The notes under the pieces are model-generated. The model was not told the origin of the DNA and ran no database searches. It worked only from the letters and a program-made list of their open reading frames with translations. Shown here one piece after another: positions 38,026 through 47,053 of a DNA stretch of 64,000 nt. The stretch spans positions 2,294,001-2,358,000 of the forward strand of contig NZ_LT670844.1 of the NCBI RefSeq assembly GCF_900141755.1. Reading direction: 5' to 3'. Each line of letters starts with the position of its first letter. Position 1 is the stretch's first letter. The stretch is from Bradyrhizobium lablabi (lineage in GTDB: Bacteria > Pseudomonadota > Alphaproteobacteria > Rhizobiales > Xanthobacteraceae). The position numbers and the translations under genes were made by a program.

Positions 38026-39381
38026 CATTTGCGCTAGGTTAAGCGTGCGTTGAGATAGTCGCATTGTTTTCGGCGTCGGCGCGGTGGCTCACAGAGGTGA
38101 CGACGGATTTTGGTGAAGAGGTTGCAGACAGTTTGCCACAGGAGTGGGCCGCGAATGGCGGCGCAAATGGTGGCGAGGGCTATCTTCATGAGACGCCAGC
38201 GCGATGGGCTTGCGCGTGGTGCCGGGTCCAGAGGGGGAAGAGTCCGGGACTTGCCCGGCAATCTGTTCGGCGATGATGGCGACGATCAGCCTTGCGTAGA
38301 TCCATGCTCGCGCGAGTTCAGGCTTCTTGGCCGGCAGCAGATCGAGGCCGGCCAGGCTTTTGAACCTTTTGAACGCCAGCTCGATTTGCCAGCGAAAGCG
38401 ATAAAGGGCGAGGATCTCGGACGGCGGGAAGGCGGCGACCGGCAGCGAGGTCAGGAGAAGAATGTACTTCGCCGCCTCGAGACTGCGCGGGTCGGGTTGC
38501 CGGCCGCGCTTCTTGGCGTCTTTGAGCAGACGCTTCTGCTCGGCTTGCGCCTGTTCCGGGTCCTTGCGTCGGATAATGAGGCGCAGCATCAGCGGCTCCG
38601 GTGGTGGAGACCCCGTGATGCCTTCGTGGATGCGAACCTGCACCTCGCTTAGCTGTTCGGCCTGAGCGGCAAGTGCGGCAAAGAGATCGAAAGGCTCGCC
38701 GTTCGCCTGCAACAGGCGTAACGAGTTCCAGCCGGTCCGCACGATGAAGTCTGCACCGGCCTCCACCACGGGCCGCAGATCGCGCGGTCGCGCATAGTAG
38801 CGATCACCCAGCACGATATCGCCCGGCCGGTAGGTGAGGCGCTGAAGGTTCTCGGCACCATACCCGTCGGTCAACTCGAGCTGATCGACTTGACCCGTTG
38901 CCAGGTCGTAGCCGACATGCAGGCGCCATGTCGTGCGGTCAGCTCCCGGTTGGCAGATCGACGTTCCATCCAATGCACGCAAGCGATACCCGGCCCAGCG
39001 TCCAGCGGGTACTTTTGCCTGTTCGGCAATCAGCGCAGCCACAATGTCGCCGAGCCAAGGCGCTGCTTTGCACAGCCGATCGAGCAGGGATGGGTCGGAC
39101 AAGCTGACGATCCCGCCGGCCTCAGCCCACGCACAGGTCTCGCGCAGCGACATTCCGAGGCCTCCATAGGCCAGCGCCAGCCGCAACAGCGTTTCAGCGT
39201 TCTTGATTTCCCGCGCCCGCGTGAAGGCGCCTCGCGCCCGCGCCGTTGCTTCCACGTCAAAATCCGCCGGAAGGCGCGCGCTCACCTCCGGCCAGTGATC
39301 CAAAATCTCAGGGCGAATCTTCATCCCAAGCTTGAATCATATCGCGATTCCTTGTGTCCAGAGCTAAACCTAGCGCAAATG
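38026..39381 (-). mobile_element. IS4-family insertion sequence, copy 2
   Basis: 1356 bp, inverted relative to copy 1 at 8211-9566. The 11-bp target duplications AGGGTTGGGGT (38015-38025 and 39382-39392) are the reverse complement of those of copy 1, so it entered the same sequence, in the same orientation relative to the host repeat. I saw two base differences between the copies, one silent. Confidence 0.92.
38089..39324 (-). CDS. IS4-family DDE transposase, copy 2
   Basis: 411 residues in the annotated frame, identical to the copy 1 product apart from one Pro-to-Ser change near the end (QNPSSPL versus QNPPSPL). Same DDE residues and YREK motif. The IS4-like C-terminus (WRLMKIALATICAAIRGPLL) again lies in the +1 frame, so both copies share the frame change. 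If the break inactivated the enzyme, the shared state implies that another source moved them; if frameshifting is used, both may still be active. Confidence 0.9.
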   Translation of the reverse strand: MKIRPEILDHWPEVSARLPADFDVEATARARGAFTRAREIKNAETLLRLALAYGGLGMSLRETCAWAEAGGIVSLSDPSLLDRLCKAAPWLGDIVAALIAEQAKVPAGRWAGYRLRALDGTSICQPGADRTTWRLHVGYDLATGQVDQLELTDGYGAENLQRLTYRPGDIVLGDRYYARPRDLRPVVEAGADFIVRTGWNSLRLLQANGEPFDLFAALAAQAEQLSEVQVRIHEGITGSPPPEPLMLRLIIRRKDPEQAQAEQKRLLKDAKKRGRQPDPRSLEAAKYILLLTSLPVAAFPPSEILALYRFRWQIELAFKRFKSLAGLDLLPAKKPELARAWIYARLIVAIIAEQIAGQVPDSSPSGPGTTRKPIALASHEDSPRHHLRRHSRPTPVANCLQPLHQNPSSPL

Positions 39382-39533
39382 AGGGTTGGGGTGAGGGGCT
39401 CTTCTATCCGCAAGTGATGAGACGCGAGGTGGACAGTGTGCCCTGCCCCTCACCCGAAATTCGAGTTGCACTCGAATTTCGACCTGTCCCCGTAAAGAAC
39501 GGGGAGAGGTAAGAAAGCATCCTCGCCCCTTAC

Positions 39534-40775
39534 CTAGTCTCGCAGCTCCGCCAATCGCCTTGCATATAGCCGCCGCAATGGCTCCAACTGCGTCGCCGCC
39601 GTCGCCGCGAGATACGCCTCGCGCGCGGCGTCCTTGCGGCCGAGCCGGCGCAACAAATCGGCGCGAACCGCCGGCATCAGTTCATAGCCTTGAAGTCCGC
39701 CGCGCGCTTCCAGCGCGTCGATCAAGTCCAGTGCGCGCGCAGGTCCGTCCACCATCGACACGGCAGCGGCGTGATTGAGTTCGATCACCGGCGAGGGGCT
39801 GATGCGCAGCAGCACTTCATAAAGACCTGCGATCTGCGGCCAGTCGGTGTCTTGATAGTTCGGCGCCCGCGCATGAAGGGCGGCGATCGCGGCCTGCACC
39901 GCGTAGGCTTCCGGCCGGCCCGGCATCCGCAAGGCCACTTCCACCAACCTCAGCCCTTCGGCAATCTGCAAAGAATCCCATAGCCCGCGATCCTGCTCTT
40001 CCAAGAGCACGATGTCGCCGCCCGCGGTCTGGCGCCCGGCGCGGCGCGCGTCGTGCAGCAGCATCAAGGCCAGCAATCCCCTGACTTCGCCCCGCTGCGG
40101 CATCAATGCGTCGATCAGGCGGCCAAGCCGGATCGCTTCGCGCGCCAGATCCGGCCGCATCAAATCCTCGCCTGAGGTCGCCGCATAGCCTTCGGTGAAG
40201 ACGAGATAGATCACCGCGAGCACGCCGCGCAGCCGCGGCGCCAGCGCTTCGCGGTCCGGCACCTCATAGGGAATGCCGGCGAGCCGGATTTTCTGTTTGG
40301 CGCGGACAAGGCGCTGCGACATCGCGTCTTCGCTGGTCAAAAAGGCGCGCGCGACCTGGGCGGTGGTCAGCCCGCAGACCGTGCGCAGCGTCAGCGCGAC
40401 CTGAACGTCGGCGGCGAATGCCGGATGGCAACAGGTGAAGATCAGGCGCAGCATGTCGTCGTCGAGCGCCATCGCATCGGCGGCTTCATCGGAAGCTGAC
40501 GCGTTGAGCAGCAATTCATGCGCCAGTTCGCTTTGCTTGCCGCGAAACGTCATTTGCCGGCGGACCCGGTCGATCGCCTTGTTGCGTCCGACATTCACCA
40601 GCCATGCCCGCGGATTCGATGGCGGCTCTCCCGCCGGCCAGCGTTCCAGGGCCACGGCAAAGGCGTCTTGAAGCGCGTCCTGGGCGAGATCGAAATCGCC
40701 GACGAGGCGGATCAGCGTTGCCAGCGCCCGGCCCGCCTCGTCGCGGAAAATTTTTTCGATAGCGGTGGGAGTCAT
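39534..40775 (-). CDS. ECF-type RNA polymerase sigma factor (ECF42-like, with C-terminal extension)
   Basis: 413 residues from the ATG at 40775. Region sigma-2 ([30 protein letters not shown]) and sigma-4 ([20 protein letters not shown] with the [19 protein letters not shown]) are in the N-terminal 190 residues. About 200 residues of helical, TPR-like extension follow ([40 protein letters not shown]), the mark of the ECF41/42 type; the extension and the neighbouring DGPF-motif gene point to ECF42. There is no anti-sigma gene nearby; in ECF42 the extension itself is thought to control activity. The gap after the DGPF gene is about 80 bp and holds a short repeat. Confidence 0.88.
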   Translation of the reverse strand: MTPTAIEKIFRDEAGRALATLIRLVGDFDLAQDALQDAFAVALERWPAGEPPSNPRAWLVNVGRNKAIDRVRRQMTFRGKQSELAHELLLNASASDEAADAMALDDDMLRLIFTCCHPAFAADVQVALTLRTVCGLTTAQVARAFLTSEDAMSQRLVRAKQKIRLAGIPYEVPDREALAPRLRGVLAVIYLVFTEGYAATSGEDLMRPDLAREAIRLGRLIDALMPQRGEVRGLLALMLLHDARRAGRQTAGGDIVLLEEQDRGLWDSLQIAEGLRLVEVALRMPGRPEAYAVQAAIAALHARAPNYQDTDWPQIAGLYEVLLRISPSPVIELNHAAAVSMVDGPARALDLIDALEARGGLQGYELMPAVRADLLRRLGRKDAAREAYLAATAATQLEPLRRLYARRLAELRD

Positions 40776-40800
40776 GGGTAGCCGTTTCAACAAACTAGCC

Positions 40801-40838
40801 GTCATTCCGGGGCGCGCTCTTGCGCGAGCCCGGAATCA
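40801..40838. repeat. Short GTCATTCCGGG repeat form
   Basis: GTCATTCCGGGGCGCGCTCT followed by TGCGCGAGCCCGGAATCAC is a 38-bp hairpin of the same type as 4156-4233, with one base changed at the right end (ATCAC for ATGAC). It lies between the sigma factor gene and the DGPF gene. Confidence 0.7.
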
Positions 40839-40853
40839 CGAAGACGAAGTCGT

Positions 40854-41204
40854 TTAGTCATAAACCATGACCGGCCTGACCTCGATCGCACTTGTCCTGG
40901 CATGGGGAATGCGCGCGGCGATGGCGAGCGCGGTGTCGAGATCCTTGGCTTCGACCAGATAGTAGCCCCCGAGTTGCTCGCGCGTCTCCGCGAACGGGCC
41001 ATCCGTCGTCAAGGTCTTGCCGTCGCGAACGCGCACGGTGGTCGCAGTCGTTGTCGGCTGCAGTCCATCGCCGGCCTTGAAATGACCGCTCTGGATGATG
41101 GACTGGGTGAATGCACCGTATTCCGCCGTCATCTTCTGACGCGCCGTTGCGTCCATTTTGCCGAATTCGGCTTCGTTCCGATAGATCATCAACAAATACT
41201 GCAT
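40854..41204 (-). CDS. YCII/DGPF-domain protein, partner of the ECF sigma factor
   Basis: 116 residues from the ATG at 41204, chosen for the strong AAGGAG seven bases upstream. The sequence MQYLLMIYRNEAEFGKMD and TTDGPFAETREQLGGYYLVE carry the DGPF motif that names this YCII-related family. Such genes nearly always accompany ECF42 sigma factors and are thought to be regulated by them. No enzymatic function is proven. It precedes the sigma gene on the same strand, likely one operon. Confidence 0.88.
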   Translation of the reverse strand: MQYLLMIYRNEAEFGKMDATARQKMTAEYGAFTQSIIQSGHFKAGDGLQPTTTATTVRVRDGKTLTTDGPFAETREQLGGYYLVEAKDLDTALAIAARIPHARTSAIEVRPVMVYD

Positions 41205-41349
41205 GATTGGCTCCTTTTGATCGGCTTGATCGCCGGCATCCAGTCGAACGGGCCGATCGCAAAACGACATCTTCAGGATAATTTATTTTGCCGGCTTCCG
41301 CTGGCGTTATCGGCTTGACGTGGCGGCCCGGAGCCCCCATGCAAGGTGC

Positions 41350-41806
41350 GTCAGTCGGCTGGACGGCCGCTCCGGCAATCACCGAAAGGTGGCTGGAGAG
41401 GAAAGTCCGGGCTCCATCGACATACGGTGCCGGATAACATCCGGCGGGGGCAACCCCAGGGAAAGTGCCACAGAGAACGAACCGCTTCCCCCACCCTACC
41501 CTCCCCCGCTTGCGGGGGAGGGATAAAGGGTGGGGGCGCAGCAAGGGTGAAAAGGTGCGGTAAGAGCGCACCGCGGCTCCGGCAACGGAACCGGCATGGC
41601 AAACCACACCGGGAGCAAGACCGAATAGGGACGGCAACGCGGGCAGTTCGCGAAAGCGATAACGCCGCGGGAGCAATGTCAGGCTCGCCGTCCGGGTAGG
41701 TTGCTCGAGGCAATGTGCAAACATTGTCCCAGAGGAATGGCCGTCACGTATCGCCTGCCACAAGCAGGCGCTGCCCTACAGAACCCGGCTTACAGGCCGG
41801 CTGATG
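41350..41806 (+). ncRNA. rnpB: RNase P RNA (type A)
   Basis: The 5' part GCTGGAGAGGAAAGTCCGGG and the 3' part ACAGAACCCGGCTTACAGGC are the universal RNase P core; ACAGAGAACGAACCGC, GCAAGGGTGAAAAGGTGCGG and TAAGAGCGCACCGCGG follow in the usual order. P1 pairs CAGTCGGCT (41352-41360) with GGCCGGCTG (about 41795-41803), which sets the ends. A TTGACG at 41315-41320 would fit a -35 box, with only a poor -10. The P12 arm (41489-41545) is extended by a CCCTCCCCCGC...GCGGGGGAGGG hairpin that looks like a dispersed repeat. The RNA cuts tRNA leaders with RnpA. An intrinsic terminator follows. Confidence 0.95.
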
Positions 41807-41816
41807 TTTTCTAAAT

Positions 41817-41857
41817 GAGGGGTTCGGCGCAACAACGCCGGACCCCTCGCCATTTTT
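41817..41857 (+). terminator. Intrinsic terminator of rnpB
   Basis: GAGGGGTTCGGCG pairs with CGCCGGACCCCTC (one mismatch) with a six-base loop, followed by GCCATTTTT. It begins about ten bases after the mature RNase P RNA end. Confidence 0.85.
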
Positions 41858-41863
41858 GAGACT

Positions 41864-41941
41864 GTCATTCCGGGATGGTCCGAAGGACCAGACCCGGAAT
41901 CTCGAGATTCCGGGTTCGTGCTTCGCACGCCCCGGAATGAC
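41864..41941. repeat. GTCATTCCGGG-type repeat after rnpB
   Basis: Almost identical to 4156-4233 (GTCATTCCGGGATGGTCCGA ... CCCCGGAATGAC). It lies between the rnpB terminator and the end of the convergent hydrolase gene. Confidence 0.85.
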
Positions 41942-41943
41942 AT

Positions 41944-42663
41944 TCAGTTATATAGTCCGTTGCTGACGATCTTCTCCAACAACGCCATCAGCGCTTCCGG
42001 CGCCGTCACATTCGGCGAATGGCTGGCGTCGATCTCGTAATACTTCCAGCCGGGCTCACTCTTGGCGCGTTTGGCAAACTGACCAAACGTGTCCGCCGGC
42101 GTGATGCGCTTGGCGTAGATATAGCTGCGCGGCAACGTCAGTCTGCCGCCATGCAGCTTGAGCGGCGTCAGAAAGCATTTGATCGGCATGTCGACGCGGC
42201 GCTCGGTCAGCCATTCGAGATCGGCTTGCGGCGTATCCGGTGGCGTCGGGTTCGGCGGTACGCGCCAGCCGTCGCCGGTCTTCGCGAGTTCCTGCATGCG
42301 CTGCCGCGCCGGCTCGTTCAGATCGAGCAGTGACTGTCCGTCCTCGGGCACGAACGCGTCGATATAGATCAATTGCGCGATGCGGTCGCGCGCGCGGTCG
42401 GCGACGCCGGTTGCGACCATGCCGCCATAGCTGTGGCCGATCAGCACGATGTCGCGCAGGTCTTCGTACTTGATGACGTTGAGGATGTCCTGGATGTGCG
42501 TCTCGAGATCGATCGACGGATCGGCGAGATGCGCGCGCTCGCCGAGACCCGTATAGCTCGGCGTCACCAGGCGATGCCCGGCCGCCTGCATCGGCTTGTG
42601 CATCTTTTTCCACGCCCATCCCGCCGACCAGGCGCCGTGGCAGACGAGAAAGGTTGCCCCCAT
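41944..42663 (-). CDS. Alpha/beta-fold hydrolase
   Basis: 239 residues. The nucleophile elbow is GHSYGG with Ser 78, preceded by the N-terminal FLVCHGAWSAGWAWKK (oxyanion-hole HG motif). The catalytic histidine is probably in DASHSPNVTAPEAL near residue 217. Relatives include esterases of the methyl-salicylate/hydroxynitrile lyase type, but the substrate is unknown. No signal peptide. A GTCAT-type repeat lies on each side. Start at 42663 is the only good choice. Confidence 0.88.
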   Translation of the reverse strand: MGATFLVCHGAWSAGWAWKKMHKPMQAAGHRLVTPSYTGLGERAHLADPSIDLETHIQDILNVIKYEDLRDIVLIGHSYGGMVATGVADRARDRIAQLIYIDAFVPEDGQSLLDLNEPARQRMQELAKTGDGWRVPPNPTPPDTPQADLEWLTERRVDMPIKCFLTPLKLHGGRLTLPRSYIYAKRITPADTFGQFAKRAKSEPGWKYYEIDASHSPNVTAPEALMALLEKIVSNGLYN

Positions 42664-42735
42664 GATTTTTCCTCACTGGTTATCGCGACCGGAACGCTAT
42701 AAGGCACAAAACGTCTCTTCGCCAACTTTACAACC

Positions 42736-42815
42736 GTCATTCCGGGATGGTCCGAAGGACCAGACCCGGAATCTCGAGATTCCGGGTTCGCATCTTCGAT
42801 GCGCCCCGGAATGAC
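42736..42815. repeat. GTCATTCCGGG-type repeat
   Basis: Starts GTCATTCCGGGATGGTCCGA and ends GCGCCCCGGAATGAC; close copy of 41864-41941. It stands between two divergent genes, so it does not act only as a terminator. Confidence 0.85.
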
Positions 42816-42835
42816 GTAGGAAATCCTGAACAGCA

Positions 42836-43576
42836 ATGACCACGATCGCCTATGTGCTCCTATTTCTCGGCGCATTCGCCGGCGGCTTCGTGACCGGCCT
42901 CGCCGGCTTCGGAACCGGGCTCGTTGCGCTGGGGATCTGGCTCTATGCGTTGCCGCCTTCGATCGCCGTGTCGCTGGTCATCATCTGTTCCATCGTCGCG
43001 CAGACTTCGACGCTGCCGTCGATTTGGCACGCGATCGACTTCAAGCTGGTGTGGCCGTTCCTGATCGGCGGCCTTGCGGGGGTGCCGCTCGGCACCATGC
43101 TGATCGCGCACGCCGATCCCAATGTTTTCAAATTGAGCGTCGGCGTGCTGCTCTTGGTGTTTCCGACCGCGCTCTATTTCAACAGCACGCCCATCGCGTG
43201 GAGTTTCGGCGGCCGGCTCGCCGACGCCGCGATCGGATTTGCCGGTGGCATCCTGGGCGGCCTCGCCGGTCTGTCCGGCCCGATCCCAACGCTGTGGGCC
43301 AGCGTGCGCGGCTGGGGCAAGGATGAGCGCCGCGTCGTTTTTCAGACGTTCAACTGGACGGTGCTGACGGCGTCGCTGTGCGTGCAGGCCGGCACCGGTT
43401 TCATCACCCGGGAAGTCGTCTGGTTCGCGCTGCTGGCGCTGCCCGGAACGATTTTCGGCGCGTGGCTCGGCGCGCGCACCTATCAAGTGTTAAGCGACCA
43501 TCATTTCCGCGATATCGTGCTTGGCCTGTTGTTTCTGTCCGGGATCGGCCTGGTCTGGAGCAGTCTCGGTCATTGA
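42836..43576 (+). CDS. TauE/SafE-family permease
   Basis: 246 residues with about eight membrane segments. The first, FLGAFAGGFVTGLAGFGTGL, holds the GLxGxGGG-like repeat of the family, and the internal repeat GGILGGLAGLSGPIPTLWAS is its second copy, giving two four-helix halves. Family members export sulfite, sulfoacetate and related anions; which anion is handled here is not evident. It overlaps the convergent O-antigen ligase gene by seven bases at the 3' ends. Confidence 0.88.
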   Translation: MTTIAYVLLFLGAFAGGFVTGLAGFGTGLVALGIWLYALPPSIAVSLVIICSIVAQTSTLPSIWHAIDFKLVWPFLIGGLAGVPLGTMLIAHADPNVFKLSVGVLLLVFPTALYFNSTPIAWSFGGRLADAAIGFAGGILGGLAGLSGPIPTLWASVRGWGKDERRVVFQTFNWTVLTASLCVQAGTGFITREVVWFALLALPGTIFGAWLGARTYQVLSDHHFRDIVLGLLFLSGIGLVWSSLGH

Positions 43577-44868
43577 AGCGGCGCATCATCCCGCCTCGCG
43601 CCGATCACCATGCCGCCGGCAACGCCGACGCCCAGGACATACATCCAGCCCTCGTGAAAATCGAACAGGTGCGAATTGAACAGCGAGGTCGAGATATTTT
43701 GCACGACCACCAATAGCCCGATCCAGTTCACCAGACCCTCGCCGCGAAACAGCAGCAAATGCGCTATCCACATCGCATACAGCACGGCCACGCCGATCAC
43801 GCCCCACTGCACCGCCACGTTCAAGGTCTGATTATGCGGATTTGAGACGATCTGGGCACGTGCACCGACCTCGCTGACCGCGGTCGTTTCAAACAAGCGG
43901 CGCGTCGCTCCGGTGCCGTATCCCAGCACAGGCGCCTCGGCGAAAAACCGCAGCGATTTACCCCAATAAATTAGCCGCGAACCGATGCCGGTCTCGTTGT
44001 TCCGGGTTGAGGTGACCTGATAGTCGGTGAAGAATTTCGAGACCGTGGCGCGGAGCTGCGGGGATGCGCTCCAGAGCACCGCCGCGAGCACCGCGGCGGC
44101 GCACGATACGGCAATCGCTGTTCGCCATCGCAAATGTAGCAGCGCGAATAAAGCCAGCATGATCGGCATGGTCACCAGCGCCGTGCGTGAAACGACGACG
44201 AACATCATGTTGATCAGCAGGCTTGCGGCGATGGCCGCGAGCAGCACCGCTAGCCAGGTCTTATTCGCCCGCAGGAACGTCATGACCGGATAGGCCAGCG
44301 CCACCGCGCATAAGACAAATTCCTGGCTTTGGTCGATGTAGTTCTTGACGACGATCCCGTTCGCCACCTGATAAGGACCGTGCGAGAAATAGAGTTTGAG
44401 CGACAGATCGGGATCGAAGGCGACCAGCCAGGACGCCGCCATCAGCAGTACACAGGACGCGAGAAAGGCGAGGAAAACCCACATCCCCCGCGACGTGCGT
44501 TCGAAATGATAAAGCAATAGCGGCATCATCAAGAACTTTGCGGTCGGGCCGACCGCAAAGATACGCTCGCCCCAGGGCGCGCTCGACCACAGCGTTCCCA
44601 CCAGCGCCAGGCCGAACAAGGCGATCGGCAGAATGCAAATCGGCCGCGCCAGCGATCGAGCGAACGGGCGAATCTCAAGCGTCGGGAGCAGCGCGATGAT
44701 CCAGAGCACCGCGACAATCAGGACGCCGCTGGTCGACCACGGCAGCAAGATCGCGATCAAAACCGCAAGCAGGTCGAGATTCAGGATCCGCGCAGCCGGA
44801 TCGCGCCGGGCGGACATGACGAGGGCGAGCCCGGAAAGCCCGGGCTCATTTCTCGCGGCTTCAGTCAT
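43570..44868 (-). CDS. O-antigen ligase/polymerase-like membrane protein
   Basis: 432 residues with about twelve hydrophobic segments. The Wzy_C region covers about residues 180-350, with a large periplasmic loop that includes NNETGIGSRLIYWGKSLRFF and GYGTGATRRLF followed by PHNQTLNVAVQWGVIG, the HNxxL-type motif conserved in WaaL and related ligases. Such proteins polymerise or attach polysaccharide to lipid at the periplasmic face. Acceptor and sugar are unknown. It is followed upstream by an ABC exporter and two glycan-acylation genes, so a role in exopolysaccharide or O-antigen assembly is reasonable inference. Confidence 0.85.
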   Translation of the reverse strand: MTEAARNEPGLSGLALVMSARRDPAARILNLDLLAVLIAILLPWSTSGVLIVAVLWIIALLPTLEIRPFARSLARPICILPIALFGLALVGTLWSSAPWGERIFAVGPTAKFLMMPLLLYHFERTSRGMWVFLAFLASCVLLMAASWLVAFDPDLSLKLYFSHGPYQVANGIVVKNYIDQSQEFVLCAVALAYPVMTFLRANKTWLAVLLAAIAASLLINMMFVVVSRTALVTMPIMLALFALLHLRWRTAIAVSCAAAVLAAVLWSASPQLRATVSKFFTDYQVTSTRNNETGIGSRLIYWGKSLRFFAEAPVLGYGTGATRRLFETTAVSEVGARAQIVSNPHNQTLNVAVQWGVIGVAVLYAMWIAHLLLFRGEGLVNWIGLLVVVQNISTSLFNSHLFDFHEGWMYVLGVGVAGGMVIGARRDDAPLQ

Positions 44869-44946
44869 ATCGGCCCCCTGCGCGCTTTAGGTCGTATTAT
44901 CACGGATACCTAGCTCAAGTGGCCGAAACGCTGCAATCCGCATCCC

Positions 44947-46749
44947 TCATTCCGCCGCCGAGATACGATCGAATTCCGTCGCCTGGCGCTCGAACAGCCC
45001 GCGATAGATTCCGCCCGAACGATTGGCGAGCGCGGCGTGAGTGCCCTGCTCGACGATCTCGCCGCGATCAAACACCAGGATGCGGTCGAGGCTGCGCACG
45101 GTCGACAGCCGGTGCGCGATCACGATTGAGGTCCGTCCCTTCATCAGCCGTTCCATCGCCTGCTGAATCAGCGCCTCGGACTCTGAGTCGAGGCTCGAGG
45201 TCGCCTCGTCCAGGATCAGGACGGGCGCATCGGCGAGAAATGCGCGGGCCAGCGCGACGCGCTGCCGCTCGCCGCCCGACAGTTTCACGCCGCGTTCGCC
45301 GACCAGCGTGCCATAACCTTTCGGCAGCCGCAGGATGAACTCATGCGCATTGGCGAGCCGCGCCGCCTGCTCGATCGCAGCCCCGCTGGCACCGGGCCGG
45401 CCGTAGGCGATGTTCTCGGCCAGCGAGCGGTGAAACAGGATCGGCTCCTGCTGCACAATCGCGATCTGGCTGCGCAGCGATTGCTGCGTCGCCTTCGCGA
45501 TGTCCTGATCGTCGATCAGGATTTTCCCGCTGGTGACATCGTAAAGCCGCTGCACCAGTTTGACAAAAGTGGTCTTGCCGGAGCCGGAGCGGCCGACCAG
45601 GCCGACGCGCTCGCCGGCACGGATGTCGACCGACAGGCCGTCGTACAGCGGCGCGCGGTGCCCGCCGTAATGGAAGGTCACGTCTTCGAACACGATGCGT
45701 CCGTCCTGGATATCGATCGGCCGTGCGCCGGACGCGTCGGCAATGCCGATCGGCTCGTCATGCATCGCGACCAATTCCTCCATGTCGTTGACCGAGCGCT
45801 GCAAATTGTTGATGTGCATGCCGACGTCGCGCAAATAGGCGTGGATGATGTAGTAGCTGGTCAGCACATAGGTCACATCGCCCGGCGAAGCGCGGCCGGC
45901 GATCCACAAGAGCAGCGCGCCGCCGATCACGGAGGCGCGCAGGCAGAGCAGCACCGCAAGCTGTGCGGTGGCGGTATAGGTATAGCGCAGCCAGGTCCGC
46001 CGCACCCGGGCGCTCCAGCGGTTGATGACGCGCTTTAGCCGCACGTCCTCGCGCTGTTCCGCGCCGAACGATTTTACCACGGCGTTGCAGGTCAAGGCAT
46101 CGGCAAGCGTGCCGCCGACCTTGGTGTCCCAGGCGTTGGAGACGCGCGCCGCGGGCGCGATGTAGCGCGTCGAGAACAGGATGATCATCGGGATGTAGAT
46201 CGCAGCGCCAACGGCGATCACGAGGCCGAGCGACGGCCAGTGCAGCCCGAGCAGGATCATCGAGCCCAACAGCACCACCAATGAGGGCAACAGCGCCATC
46301 AGGATGGTGTCGTTGAGCAGGTCGAGCGCCCACATGCCGCGGGTGATCTTGCGCACGGTCGAGCCGGCGAAGCTGTTGGCGTGCCAGTCGGTGGAGAAGC
46401 GCTGCACCCGCGTGAAGGCGTCGCGCGCCACGTCGGACATGATCCGCAACGTGAACGGCACGATCGTGTATAGCCCCGTCATGCGCAGGATGATCGAGGC
46501 AAGACCCAGCCCCACGATCGCGGCAAAGGCGGTATACGCCGCGCGGCGTGCGACGGGGTCCGACGCGGCGGAGGTCATGGCGTCGACGAGATGGCCTGAG
46601 AATACCGGCATGAACAGGTCGGCCATGGTGGCCCCTAACAGGCCGGCGGCGGTGGTTGCGGCCATCACAGGCTGGTTGAGCCAGTGGCGGAACACGAACG
46701 GCAACACCACACGAATGGCAGCGGCGCGTTTGGTGTGAAAAACGGTCAT
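44947..46749 (-). CDS. ABC exporter, fused membrane and ATPase domains
   Basis: 600 residues. The N-terminal six-helix membrane domain (about 20-330; FAAIVGLGLASIILRMTGLY) is followed by the nucleotide-binding domain: Walker A GLVGRSGSGKTTF (about 385), signature LSGGERQRVALARA (about 489), Walker B PVLILDEATSSLDSE (about 511) and H-loop VIAHRLSTV. It is a half-transporter that works as a dimer, of the MsbA/lipid or peptide exporter type. Substrate unknown; the position next to the ligase and acyltransferase genes suggests an envelope lipid or glycan, but this is a guess. Confidence 0.9.
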   Translation of the reverse strand: MTVFHTKRAAAIRVVLPFVFRHWLNQPVMAATTAAGLLGATMADLFMPVFSGHLVDAMTSAASDPVARRAAYTAFAAIVGLGLASIILRMTGLYTIVPFTLRIMSDVARDAFTRVQRFSTDWHANSFAGSTVRKITRGMWALDLLNDTILMALLPSLVVLLGSMILLGLHWPSLGLVIAVGAAIYIPMIILFSTRYIAPAARVSNAWDTKVGGTLADALTCNAVVKSFGAEQREDVRLKRVINRWSARVRRTWLRYTYTATAQLAVLLCLRASVIGGALLLWIAGRASPGDVTYVLTSYYIIHAYLRDVGMHINNLQRSVNDMEELVAMHDEPIGIADASGARPIDIQDGRIVFEDVTFHYGGHRAPLYDGLSVDIRAGERVGLVGRSGSGKTTFVKLVQRLYDVTSGKILIDDQDIAKATQQSLRSQIAIVQQEPILFHRSLAENIAYGRPGASGAAIEQAARLANAHEFILRLPKGYGTLVGERGVKLSGGERQRVALARAFLADAPVLILDEATSSLDSESEALIQQAMERLMKGRTSIVIAHRLSTVRSLDRILVFDRGEIVEQGTHAALANRSGGIYRGLFERQATEFDRISAAE

Positions 46750-47053
46750 GGCGTCATCCGGCTACGCTTTCGCGCGCGCCGGCTCCGTTGATGGACGCGC
46801 GGACGGCAACGGGCCGAACGCAAGCGTCGTTGAAAACAGGTAACTTACTGGGAAGCTTGGGATGATCGGGACGTCAGGCCCGGTCGATGCTGACGGAAAC
46901 CGCCCTCAAAGGGCGAAACAGGCGTCCAGCATGGGCATCGGACGCGGGCGTACGATCTGCGAATATGACGAAATCATGCAAATCTCCCCGGTTCGAGCGA
47001 CAATGCGTTGCTTATAAATGCATCGCGGCTGATTTGCAATATCGGCGGCGCGC
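46750..47053. other. Intergenic region without recognised gene
   Basis: Between the ABC exporter and the MBOAT gene, both on the minus strand. I see no coding frame with support, hairpin repeat or clear promoter. The piece GTTGCTTATAAATGCATCGC at about 47008 is AT-rich and may hold a promoter for the exporter gene. Confidence 0.4.

Larger units (their letters stand above)
37991..39510. repeat. Second composite hairpin repeat interrupted by the IS element
   Basis: Reading the minus strand: CCTCTCCCCGTTCTTTACGG hairpin (39481-39510), inner hairpin AAATTCGAGTGCAACTCGAA, GGGTGAGGGGC, spacer, GCCCCTCACCCCAACCCT, then the IS, then ACCCCAACCCTCTCCCCGCG and GCGGCGAGGG (37991-38025). Same design as 11820-11970 and 8061-9604. 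Confidence 0.8.
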
